DNA of 24,255 nucleotides from Bdellovibrio sp. (lineage in GTDB: Bacteria; Bdellovibrionota; Bdellovibrionia; Bdellovibrionales; Bdellovibrionaceae). Position numbers and translations under genes: made by a program. Positions 15,344 to 22,077 of this stretch are shown here, in pieces. The first letter of the stretch is position 1. Every line of letters starts with the position of its first letter. The notes beneath the pieces were generated by a model that saw only the letters and a list, made by a program, of their open reading frames with translations, was not told the DNA's origin and ran no database searches. The stretch is from the NCBI GenBank assembly GCA_003176075.1, contig PSRN01000015.1:1-24255 (forward strand), read 5' to 3'.

Positions 15344-16229
15344 GAGTGTCAAATTCCTTTGCTAGCCCCTCCGCCACCTCGCCAAAATGGGGAGAGAAAA
15401 TCCAAGGCAAACGGCTGACGTTTTCGCCAGCGTGGGCGGCGCCGCCCAAGTCGGTGCCTCCGGCACCTCCGCAGACGCCACGGGTGAATGCCGCAAGCGC
15501 CGCGGCCTGCCTTTTCTCCGTTCGACGCAAATATTCCAAAAAAGCGGGCGGACCGCCCGTGCCAGGTGGCGGCTCCAGCCACCGGTTGACCGCGACATGG
15601 GCCTTGACGGGAATAAACTTCTCCAAATCGCCTTTGAGCTCTTTCGTTTCCGCCACCGGCAAGTCCTCGGCGAGAGTCACCAGCAGATAGCGGCAAAGGT
15701 CGGAATTCTGAATGACTTCGATCATCGACCGGGTTTGCTCCCCCATGGGACCAAAGCGAATGGCCTGCGAAAATCCGAAGGGGGCCTTGAGCAGCGCCAG
15801 AAAGTGTCCCGTCGCGAAGGCGTCGACGACGAGGACATCGTAAGGCATCTTCGGACCGACGTTGCGGGGAGGCCCGCTTGTTATCTTCCCAAGAATAGCA
15901 ATTTCAGAAAGTCCGGGGGCGACTTGGATCAGGGTTTTAGACACGTTGTTTTCAAAGAAAAGACGATAAAGGGTTTCGGATTTAAGAAGGTGAAGGGCGT
16001 ACTCGCGCAGGCAGGAGGGGCCATTCCATACGGCGATTTCCACGCCCTCGCGCCACGGGGACGGCACCGAAGAAAATTTTGTCCCGAAGGCTTCCTGGTA
16101 AAAGCTCTCACTCGACAGCTCCACCAAAAGCGTGCGCTTTTGCCGTCGGGCATAGGCCAGCGCGAGCCCGGCGGCGACAGCGGACTTGCCAACTCCGCCT
16201 TTGCCCGAAACAAAGTGAACCAAAGCCAT
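15336..16229 (-). CDS. ArsA/Get3-family ATPase, first of a pair, carrying a palindromic insert
   Basis: 297 residues. Deviant Walker A GKGGVGKS (9-16) and VVDAFATGHFLALLKAP (switch II region, 135-150) mark the ArsA/Get3 group; MGEQTRSMI and VAVNRW are typical downstream segments. The segment at about residues 249-268 (T-R-G-V-C-G-G-A-G-G...) is encoded by the long palindromic element 15429-15486, just before the closing LPWIFSPHFGEVAEGL. Because the element sits near the C-terminus outside the nucleotide-binding motifs, the enzyme may be intact. It is the first gene of the four-gene operon and is divergent from trigger factor, with a 158-base shared intergenic region. No strong ribosome site precedes ATG 16229. 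Confidence 0.87.
   Translation of the reverse strand: MALVHFVSGKGGVGKSAVAAGLALAYARRQKRTLLVELSSESFYQEAFGTKFSSVPSPWREGVEIAVWNGPSCLREYALHLLKSETLYRLFFENNVSKTLIQVAPGLSEIAILGKITSGPPRNVGPKMPYDVLVVDAFATGHFLALLKAPFGFSQAIRFGPMGEQTRSMIEVIQNSDLCRYLLVTLAEDLPVAETKELKGDLEKFIPVKAHVAVNRWLEPPPGTGGPPAFLEYLRRTEKRQAAALAAFTRGVCGGAGGTDLGGAAHAGENVSRLPWIFSPHFGEVAEGLAKEFDTHV
15429..15486 (+). repeat. long-form palindromic element, copy C
   Basis: 58 bp on the plus strand, opposite to the gene that contains it. It has AGCGTGGGCGGC at the left end, a 14-bp perfect palindrome GGGCGGCGCCGCCC, then CCAAGTCGG, the stem GGTGCC-TCC-GGCACC, TCCGCAGA and CGCCACGGGTG. It is 51/58 identical to copy B. No stop codon occurs in the reading frame of the ATPase. 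Confidence 0.88.
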
Positions 16230-16342
16230 TCTAAAAGTCTCTCAAGTGACGCTAGAGGAATCATTTCGCTTCGCATTATATGGCTTGCTATAGCCATCCA
16301 AATTTCCTAACATCCGCCTGACTTTTACCCCCTGCAACATGA

Positions 16343-16369
16343 ACCAGTGGCAGCTTCGCTGCCCACGCT
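16343..16369 (-). repeat. short-form palindromic element, copy F, in the trigger factor leader
   Basis: 27 bp; on the minus strand AGC, GTGGGCAGC, loop GAA, GCTGCCAC, TGGT. Relative to copies E and D-inner the stem shows compensatory variation (A-T here, G-T in E, G-C in D-inner) and keeps the bulged G. It ends 18 bases before the tig ATG, just upstream of the AAGGCAAGGC ribosome site. Confidence 0.8.
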
Positions 16370-16387
16370 GAAAGGCAAGGCAAGACA

Positions 16388-17701
16388 ATGAAATCCAGTT
16401 ATTCCAATCTCGAACAGCTTAAGCGAAAGCTGGAAGTGCAAATTCCCGCCGCCTCGGTCGCCGAATCATTTGAACAGGCCTTTCGTGAAATTCAAAAGGA
16501 CGCTCACATCAAGGGTTTTCGTCCCGGGAAGGCGCCGCTCGCCACTATCCGCAATCTTTACGGCGAGAAGGTGAAGCAATCGGTGGTGCAAGACCTGATC
16601 GAGCGCCACTACGCGCGAGCCCTCATGGAGCATTCCTTGGATCCGATCACTTATCCTGAATTTGAGTTCGACGTCCCGGTCGCCGGCGAGGATTTTTCGT
16701 TCACCGCTTTTTTTGAAGTACGTCCCGCGGTGGAGCTGAAGAAGTACCAAGGCCTTGAATTTGAAACTGAGAAACTTGAGCTGGATGAAAAGCGCATCGA
16801 CGCCGTCATTGAGAATATTCGCTCCGCCCATGCCACATGGATCGATGTTTTGGAAAACCGACCGGCGCAGGGGGACGACCAGGCGATCATTGATTTTACC
16901 GGTTTCGTCGACGGCCAGCCTCTCGACAAAGGTCAGGGCACTGATTTTGCCCTGGTCATTGGGTCCAAGCGCTTTATTGAAGGGTTTGAAGAGGGCCTGG
17001 TGGGAATGAATGTCGGCGAAGACAGGGTTTTGCGGTTGAAGTTCCCAACTCCCTACACGTCGGCCGAACTGGCTGGGAAGGATGTCGAGTTTCGCGTGCG
17101 TCTGAAGGCCCTTAAGAAGAAGGTGCTCCCCGAGCTGACGCCCGAATTCCTCAATCAACAGCTGGCCGGTATCGAGTCCGAAACCAAACTGCGTGAAACA
17201 ATTCGTGCCGACCTCATGCAATCGGAACAGAAGCGCATCGAGAACGACACCCGCAATCGTTTGTTGCGGCTCTTGGTGCAAAACAACCCGGTCGAGGCGC
17301 CCGCGGCCATGGTGCATGAACAAAAGGACAGGCTGATTGCCGATGTCAAACAAAGGATGACGGCCGAACAGATGGGCGAGAACGAATTCCAAACCTACGC
17401 CACCCGATGGGACAAGGACTTTGAAGGCACGGCCCGTGAGATCGTGCAATCCTCATTCATAGTCGATGCGATCGCCCGCAAACATGAACTCTCCGCGACC
17501 CGCGAGGATGTTGAGCGGCGACTCACAGAATACTCGGCGCAAACAGGCATTCCCATGGAGCGCATGCGGGAGTTTTACGCCAAGCCCGAACAGGCTGAGC
17601 GGCTCAATTACATGATCACCGAAGAAAAGGTTCTTGATTTCGTTAAGAAGGCGTCTCACGTGCGCGAGGTTCCCAAGGAGAAGCTGACGGAGCTTGGCTG
17701 A
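16388..17701 (+). CDS. tig: trigger factor, ribosome-associated chaperone and prolyl isomerase
   Basis: Folds nascent chains at the ribosome exit tunnel. The N-terminal ribosome-docking signature GFRPGKAP is at residues 43-50. An FKBP-type isomerase domain follows at about 163-242 (AIIDFTGFVDGQPLDKGQG ... FIEGFEEGLVGM), and then a long helical C-terminal chaperone domain. Length 437 is normal. ATG 16388 is preceded by AAGG-containing sequence. In many bacteria tig is followed by clpP-clpX, but here it is not: an unassigned gap and a cytochrome gene come next. A degenerate 14-bp tandem repeat spans its stop codon (17683-17724). Confidence 0.96.
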   Translation: MKSSYSNLEQLKRKLEVQIPAASVAESFEQAFREIQKDAHIKGFRPGKAPLATIRNLYGEKVKQSVVQDLIERHYARALMEHSLDPITYPEFEFDVPVAGEDFSFTAFFEVRPAVELKKYQGLEFETEKLELDEKRIDAVIENIRSAHATWIDVLENRPAQGDDQAIIDFTGFVDGQPLDKGQGTDFALVIGSKRFIEGFEEGLVGMNVGEDRVLRLKFPTPYTSAELAGKDVEFRVRLKALKKKVLPELTPEFLNQQLAGIESETKLRETIRADLMQSEQKRIENDTRNRLLRLLVQNNPVEAPAAMVHEQKDRLIADVKQRMTAEQMGENEFQTYATRWDKDFEGTAREIVQSSFIVDAIARKHELSATREDVERRLTEYSAQTGIPMERMREFYAKPEQAERLNYMITEEKVLDFVKKASHVREVPKEKLTELG

Positions 17702-17724
17702 CGAGGCTTAGCTGACGGCGTTGT
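17683..17724 (+). repeat. degenerate 14-bp triplication across the tig stop codon
   Basis: Three units, each beginning GCTGACG (at 17683, 17697 and 17711). The tig TGA lies in the second unit (17699-17701). This suggests slippage that moved or duplicated the 3' end of the gene. Confidence 0.5.
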
Positions 17725-18095
17725 GCACTGAAAGTCCTGGATGGCACCTGCCACTATTCTTCTTTTTTTAGTCTTGTTGGAATCAGCAAAAGGGACGTCG
17801 GTGCCAATTTTATCGCTGATGAAATCGAAAATACCTGCCAAGCGACCCACAATTGTTGATCTCGGCAAGATTCAAATTGAAAGGAAATCGGGCCGGGGCG
17901 AGGGAAAATGTGTCGAAGTTTTTTTCAATTTTGAAAGTCTTGGGTGGTCCGCCAATCATGACTACGCTGAGGATCGCGCTCCGCTGAGGGATGTGATATT
18001 CTCCGTCGTCGTTGAAAACAACTCAACCGCAGAGGTTTTAAGGTATTGAAATTCAGTCGTATCGCCAGGACATTGAAGGAAGCCTTACGAAGATT
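17702..18095 (+). other. intergenic stretch with an uncertain short frame and an inverted GGCACC/GGTGCC pair
   Basis: A plus-strand frame at 17741-18049 (102 codons, or 76 from ATG 17820) exists, but it has no ribosome site or family match. Its second part (KIQIERKSGRGEGKCVEVFFNFESLGW) reads like protein, so a small or decayed gene cannot be excluded. TGGCACC at about 17740 and GGTGCCA near 17800 form an inverted pair with GTGGCAGG- and GGGACGTC-like flanks, which resembles the edge sequences of REP-type transposon remnants. No transposase is present. Confidence 0.35.
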
Positions 18096-18929
18096 TTGCG
18101 CGGACTACTAGCCATGGTGGCCGCCATAGCCGGGGTGGCCTTTGCGGACGAACCGACCTTGCAGATTCGGGCGGGGGACGAGGTGCTTACTTTCAGCCGC
18201 CGCGATCTTCTCAACCGCCCGGATGCCGTAACCATCGAGATTCCGCAAAATCCGCTGTATCCGGGGCGTACGACCACAGTTCGTGCCGTGCCGGTGGCCG
18301 CCTTATTTAGAGACGTGGCGATACCGCCCAAGGCGACCATCACCTTCCACTGCGTGGACTCTTTTGCAGCGCCCATCAGCAAGCAGCGTCTGCTCAACAT
18401 CTCTTCGGCGGGAGCCGTGGCCTACATCACTATTGAACAAGAGAACGAAAAGTGGCCTCCCATGAAAGCCGAAAAAGGGGAGGATCCGAAGACGCCGGCG
18501 CCCTTTTACTTGGCCTGGTTGAATCCGGAAAAATCAAAAATCGGACCCGAGGAGTGGCCTTATCAATTGGCCAGCTTCTCCGTCACTCTACCGATCGAAG
18601 AACAATACCCGCTCATCGTACCCAGTGCAAAGCTGGGATCTGATCATCCGATCCAGCTTGGCTTTAAGACCTTTCTGAAAAATTGCTTCGCCTGCCACAC
18701 CATGAACGGGCAGGGGGCCACGCAAATGGGGCCCGATCTGAACCTGCCCTACAATCCGACGCAGTATTTGAGGGAAGATTACCTCAAGAAGCTCATTCGG
18801 AATCCGCAGCAATTGCGCCATTGGCCCCAAGCCAAAATGAATGGCTTTACGCGGGAGCAGATTTCCGAGGACGAGCTGCGCGATTTGATCCTGTACTTAA
18901 AGCACATGGCTCGCCACAAAGCGCGTTAG
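18096..18929 (+). CDS. exported c-type cytochrome with an N-terminal sulfite-oxidase-like domain
   Basis: 277 residues from TTG 18096, giving a short signal peptide (MRGLLAMVAAIAGVAFA, cut before DEP). Residues 20-170 resemble the substrate-side domain of molybdopterin oxidoreductase-like proteins (FSRRDLLNRPDAVTIEIP ... VPVAALFRDV ... ITFHCVDSF), without an obvious cofactor Cys assignment. The C-terminal part is a mono-haem class I cytochrome: CFACH (Cys197, Cys200, His201), MNGQGATQMGPDLN and a distal ligand candidate Met248 in AKMNGF. It likely transfers electrons in the periplasm. An overlapping TTG frame at 18046 encodes MKFSRIARTLKEALRRF before going out of frame, hinting at a shifted native start. 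It converges on mepA with a four-base overlap. Confidence 0.75.
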   Translation: MRGLLAMVAAIAGVAFADEPTLQIRAGDEVLTFSRRDLLNRPDAVTIEIPQNPLYPGRTTTVRAVPVAALFRDVAIPPKATITFHCVDSFAAPISKQRLLNISSAGAVAYITIEQENEKWPPMKAEKGEDPKTPAPFYLAWLNPEKSKIGPEEWPYQLASFSVTLPIEEQYPLIVPSAKLGSDHPIQLGFKTFLKNCFACHTMNGQGATQMGPDLNLPYNPTQYLREDYLKKLIRNPQQLRHWPQAKMNGFTREQISEDELRDLILYLKHMARHKAR

Positions 18930-20179
18930 CGCTGACCAATCCCATCCGCCAACCGATAGGTTTTGTCCTGCACCACCAACGGCTGGACCCGGTGACCCGC
19001 CAATGCCACCTGAAGCCGCTGAGTCAACTTCACTTTGATCGCTTGGCACTGTTTCGGCAGTTTATTCGCCGCCGTCAGCCACTTCGGCTCGGGCACTTTC
19101 GCATTGGGAGCCGGCGCCTTGGCCGCTTCCGCCACCAGTGTATTGAAGAAGCTACCCTTGAGACGGGGATCGGTGCTGGTCCATCGCTTGAGGGCGTTGC
19201 CACAATCGACAAGCGTGGAATCATCTCGGGCATGTTTTAGCGGATCCTTGACCCGACATTCAGGTGAACTCTGTGGACAGTTCAAGCGGACATGAAAATG
19301 GTCGGCGTGACCATGATAAGGTCGAATCTTAAGAAGCCAACTCGGGTAGTTGCCGTCTTTGGCATAACGCTTACAAAATTCCTCTTTGATCGGAGGACTC
19401 ACAAAAATTCTCTCCACCGCGGGATCCACGGCGGCCCGCTCGAGAAGGTCGGCCATTGCAACGTTCCATTCCTGGTTGAGGTGTGATTGCAGCGAAAAAC
19501 TTTCTGGACTCTTGCCTGTGAGTTTGTGGGTCGCCACCACTATGGGTGAAGTGTTAGAACGGCTTGCCGCAGAATTCGATTTTCCGTTCGGTCGATTATA
19601 CCAAATATCCACGTCAAGCCCGACCTGATGACTTGCATGCCCATCGACCAAAGGGCCGCCCACGGGCTGAGAGCAATCACCGATCAAAAGGGGACCGCCA
19701 TCGTTTATGGATGCTTTTCCCAGACGATCAAGAAAATGAATAAGTTCGGGATGGCCAAAGTTGCGAACTCGCTCCAAATGCTGAAGCCGGCGGGTCGGTG
19801 AATCCTTGATTTCCACCGCCCCGGCGATACAACCACTGGCGTGGCTTCCGTAGATGAGTGCTTTTGGAGCGTCCACGGTTGCGTCTGTAGTTCCGTCGGT
19901 GGGTGCGTCCGTAGGTGCATTCGTGGCTGTCGTTGCGTTTGTGGCTGTTGTCGCTTCCGTGGTACTCATAGAAGATTGATCGCCGGGGATGGGCACCTGG
20001 GAAACCGGCAAAGGGCTTTGCACTTTCGCAAAAGGATTCAGCGTCACCAGGTCGAATATCGCGGGTTGTGCCGGCAACAAGGAAGGCGGAATGATCGTGG
20101 AGCCATCGTGGGCATCGGCCAGTAACGTGAAACAAGAGATGTGAATAAGTGATGACAGCAGTCGACGCCGACCGATCAT
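18926..20179 (-). CDS. mepA: penicillin-insensitive murein endopeptidase (M74)
   Basis: Periplasmic zinc enzyme that cuts DD- and LD-crosslinks in peptidoglycan. The zinc ligands line up with E. coli MepA: His184 and Asp191 in SHQVGLDVDIW, and His291, His294 and His296 in GHADHFHVRL. Cysteines are also conserved in GDCSQP and ECR. ATG 20179 has GGAGGAG eight bases upstream, and residues 1-22 form a signal peptide. At 417 residues it is longer than E. coli MepA. The extra sequence is a low-complexity Thr/Ala/Asp/Asn linker (about 71-104: T-E-A-T-T-A-T-N-A repeated) and a C-terminal tail after residue 310. It may serve general wall turnover; nothing here links it specifically to predation. Confidence 0.9.
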   Translation of the reverse strand: MIGRRRLLSSLIHISCFTLLADAHDGSTIIPPSLLPAQPAIFDLVTLNPFAKVQSPLPVSQVPIPGDQSSMSTTEATTATNATTATNAPTDAPTDGTTDATVDAPKALIYGSHASGCIAGAVEIKDSPTRRLQHLERVRNFGHPELIHFLDRLGKASINDGGPLLIGDCSQPVGGPLVDGHASHQVGLDVDIWYNRPNGKSNSAASRSNTSPIVVATHKLTGKSPESFSLQSHLNQEWNVAMADLLERAAVDPAVERIFVSPPIKEEFCKRYAKDGNYPSWLLKIRPYHGHADHFHVRLNCPQSSPECRVKDPLKHARDDSTLVDCGNALKRWTSTDPRLKGSFFNTLVAEAAKAPAPNAKVPEPKWLTAANKLPKQCQAIKVKLTQRLQVALAGHRVQPLVVQDKTYRLADGIGQR

Positions 20180-20343
20180 TCGCGTTTCTCCTCCTATGAA
20201 AGTGGAGCAAGGATCAGGCCGGTCGCAAAGATCCGGAAGTCGATGACAACCAGATCTTCAACTGGAATTTTGGCGCACAGACGTCGAACTTTTGTGCGAC
20301 CGTGACCCTGGTGAGAGTCCGTGATGAGGGTCTGCGCAACCGG

Positions 20344-20428
20344 AGCGTGGGCGGCGAGTGGCCAAGTCGGCGCCTCCAGCGTGGGCGGCGGAGCCGCCAC
20401 GGGTGTTACCTCCGCAGCGCCACGGGTG
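20344..20428 (+). repeat. nested palindromic elements (copy D, long with an inner short copy)
   Basis: The outer element starts AGCGTGGGCGGCG at 20344, runs through CCAAGTCGGCGCCTCC, and closes with CCTCCGCAG and CGCCACGGGTG at 20428. In the place of the GGTGCC-TCC-GGCACC hairpin loop sits a complete 28-bp short element (20378-20405) with the stem GTGGGCGGC-GGA-GCCGCCAC. The outer copy ends at the base just before the hipT stop codon (20429-20431). The rest of the 20180-20428 gap upstream of mepA holds no gene I can support. Confidence 0.85.
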
Positions 20429-21412
20429 TCACTTCAAATTGACAAAATTTGCTGGCACATTCAAATCAATCTTCCCTGCCCGGACTGCAATCAAGTCTAA
20501 ATATTTTAATTGAAATTCTGGAGTAAGAAAACTCTTAAGGATCCAGGCTTTCATACCGGGGAGTTTGTTTTCAAACTTTTTGAAGACATTTTCCGCGGCC
20601 TTCGCGCTCAAGCCACCGTACCTTGCGAAATTCAAAAAGTCTTTTTTGTTCAAGCGACTTTTCTTTCCATTCAGCGTCAAAGCGAGTTCCTCGCGGTCTC
20701 TTGGAACAACAAGTTTTGTCGATAGCAGATCATAGGCCGGTGACAAACCAATTAAGCCGTCGGGCTGTTCCAGAAGCGAAAAGTTCTTCAAATGCATGTC
20801 GCTATTTCCGGTTAGAAATGAAAATAGAATTACTTGGTAAAGCGAATACATCTCCAGGCCCTTATTCGTGGTTAAATCATTCGTAGTTTTAGCCACCTTC
20901 TCCATTGAGCTGTTGTACTTGTTTTCGGTGAGTTGTCCGGTCAGTTGGCACATATCTTCGACGGCTAATTTTTCTGATTTTCTCTTTTTAATGACTCTGT
21001 CGAATCTCTTGGAAATGTAAGCAAGCTCTCCCGACTTGAATCTGATGAGGCTGTGAATCGCGGTATCAATTCCGCAGTCTTCAGCCATGTGCATCGTCAG
21101 GTCTTCATTTTCCGGCAGCTTGGGATAATCTTCGTTGGGTGGCTTCAAGATATAGATTCCTTCCCATAGGCCCACGATTGTTAAACGGGCATCAGTGACA
21201 TCAAGTGAGTCGACAGTCAGCGAAAGTTTTGGCTGGGCGCCTGGAATTGCCAACCGACGATTGAGCACTTTCTTTGCAAGGTCCTTTATTTCCGTGAGCT
21301 CGTAGCCCAGTGTTGGTGGGGTCGCCCGGCCAAAGACCCTCTTGCTGCATTTTTCATGAAAATCCAGTTTTGAGGTTTCAAGCTCGTTGTAGCATCCAAG
21401 ACATTTCTTCAT
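20429..21412 (-). CDS. hipT: HipT-type serine/threonine kinase toxin
   Basis: 327-residue HipA-family kinase lacking the N-terminal lobe that HipS supplies. Landmarks: an N-terminal Cys/His cluster (C4, C7, H19, C22), glycine-rich loop AIPGAQPK (55-62), Lys90 in YILKPP, catalytic Asp205 with Asn210 in GNSDMHLKNF, metal-binding Asp228 in SPAYDLL. In E. coli O127 HipT the kinase inhibits tryptophanyl-tRNA synthetase by phosphorylation; the target here is inferred only. At the loop position where that HipT has autophosphorylated Ser-Ile-Ser, this protein has Ala55-Ile56-Pro57. It lies three bases downstream of hipS and ends against a palindromic element. Confidence 0.88.
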   Translation of the reverse strand: MKKCLGCYNELETSKLDFHEKCSKRVFGRATPPTLGYELTEIKDLAKKVLNRRLAIPGAQPKLSLTVDSLDVTDARLTIVGLWEGIYILKPPNEDYPKLPENEDLTMHMAEDCGIDTAIHSLIRFKSGELAYISKRFDRVIKKRKSEKLAVEDMCQLTGQLTENKYNSSMEKVAKTTNDLTTNKGLEMYSLYQVILFSFLTGNSDMHLKNFSLLEQPDGLIGLSPAYDLLSTKLVVPRDREELALTLNGKKSRLNKKDFLNFARYGGLSAKAAENVFKKFENKLPGMKAWILKSFLTPEFQLKYLDLIAVRAGKIDLNVPANFVNLK

Positions 21413-21415
21413 GTT

Positions 21416-21745
21416 CTAATTCTCTTCCGACACATTGACTATTTTAACTGCCCCTATGCAGTCCTCACAAAGGGTTAGAAGTAGAGTCATTCGATCTCTG
21501 CGGTCGATCTTCCAGTTCTTCACGGCCAAGTTAAGAAGCCACCCCTCGGGTATAAGGCCATCAAAGAACGGGATCATCGTCTTTTCCACGTATGGATCTC
21601 GCCTAAGTGGTAAAGTCAGACTGATGGGGTGTGAGTCAACACGATCAAGATATTCAGGATCATAAGTGAACTGGTAAGCGCCGTCCGCTTGCTCGATTTT
21701 CCCCGCATAGGTGTCTCGAAAAAATACCCTACCTATTTTTTTCAC
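21416..21745 (-). CDS. hipS: HipS-type subunit of the tripartite system
   Basis: 109 residues equivalent to the N-terminal subdomain of HipA: GRVFFRDTYAGKIEQADGAYQFTYD, then PISLTLPLRRDPY, FFDGLIPEGWLLNLAVKNW and a closing CIGAVKIV. In characterised HipBST systems HipS, not HipB, neutralises HipT. The GTG start overlaps the hipB stop (GTGA) and the stop is three bases from hipT, so the three are made as one unit. A phage- or plasmid-type HipA would be about 430 residues in a single chain; here it is clearly split. Confidence 0.87.
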   Translation of the reverse strand: MKKIGRVFFRDTYAGKIEQADGAYQFTYDPEYLDRVDSHPISLTLPLRRDPYVEKTMIPFFDGLIPEGWLLNLAVKNWKIDRRDRMTLLLTLCEDCIGAVKIVNVSEEN

Positions 21746-21957
21746 TTGGACTTCTCTGATTCAGGTCGCGGTACGGCCGCTAACTGCGCGCCGAACAACG
21801 CGAGGACTTGATTAACGGTATCGCATCTCAGAGTTGCCTTTCCTCTTTCAAGCTCCCGAACAAATCGGAGACCTACACCTGCGCGGTCGGCAAGTTCAAC
21901 TTGGGTTAGACCGACCTGTTTTCGCTTTTGTTTAACATATCTACCGACGCTTTTCAT
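21742..21957 (-). CDS. hipB: HipB-type HTH regulator
   Basis: 71 residues containing a single Xre-family helix-turn-helix (RKQVGLTQVELADRAGVGLRFVRELERGKA, followed by LRCDTVNQVLALFG) that binds the operators upstream. It is the first gene of the three-gene operon. ATG 21957 lies about two bases from the predicted transcription start and no ribosome site precedes it. In the tripartite systems it acts mainly as an autorepressor and part of the complex. Confidence 0.9.
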   Translation of the reverse strand: MKSVGRYVKQKRKQVGLTQVELADRAGVGLRFVRELERGKATLRCDTVNQVLALFGAQLAAVPRPESEKSK

Positions 21958-21965
21958 GGTTGGAT

Positions 21966-22067
21966 ATTATACCTTATCGGGTATAAATTAAATATTTTTA
22001 TCGGCTTTATACCCGATGGGGTGCAATTTTCTTCAATTTAGGATATTTGATACCCTTTCGGGTATAA
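21966..22067 (-). promoter_or_regulatory. hipBST promoter with three phased operators
   Basis: Three copies of a half-site pair TTATACC-six bases-GGTATAA: O1 at 21967-21986 (perfect), O2 at 22007-22026 (right half GGTGCAA, degenerate) and O3 at 22048-22067 (left half TGATACC). Centres are 40 and 41 bp apart, close to four helical turns. A perfect TATAAT (-10, 21971-21966) overlaps O1; no good -35 is seen. The predicted start lies about two or three bases before the hipB ATG. Confidence 0.82.
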
Positions 22068-22077
22068 AAACTAGACT

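Noticed and set aside
16277..16297. ATGGCT...AGCCAT inverted repeat between arsA-like and tig genes
   Set aside because: Short AT-rich arms with no recognised operator or promoter geometry.
20194..20400. Minus-strand frame reading through the nested palindromic element
   Set aside because: A third of it is the repeat itself and it has no start signal; the rest is too short to assign.
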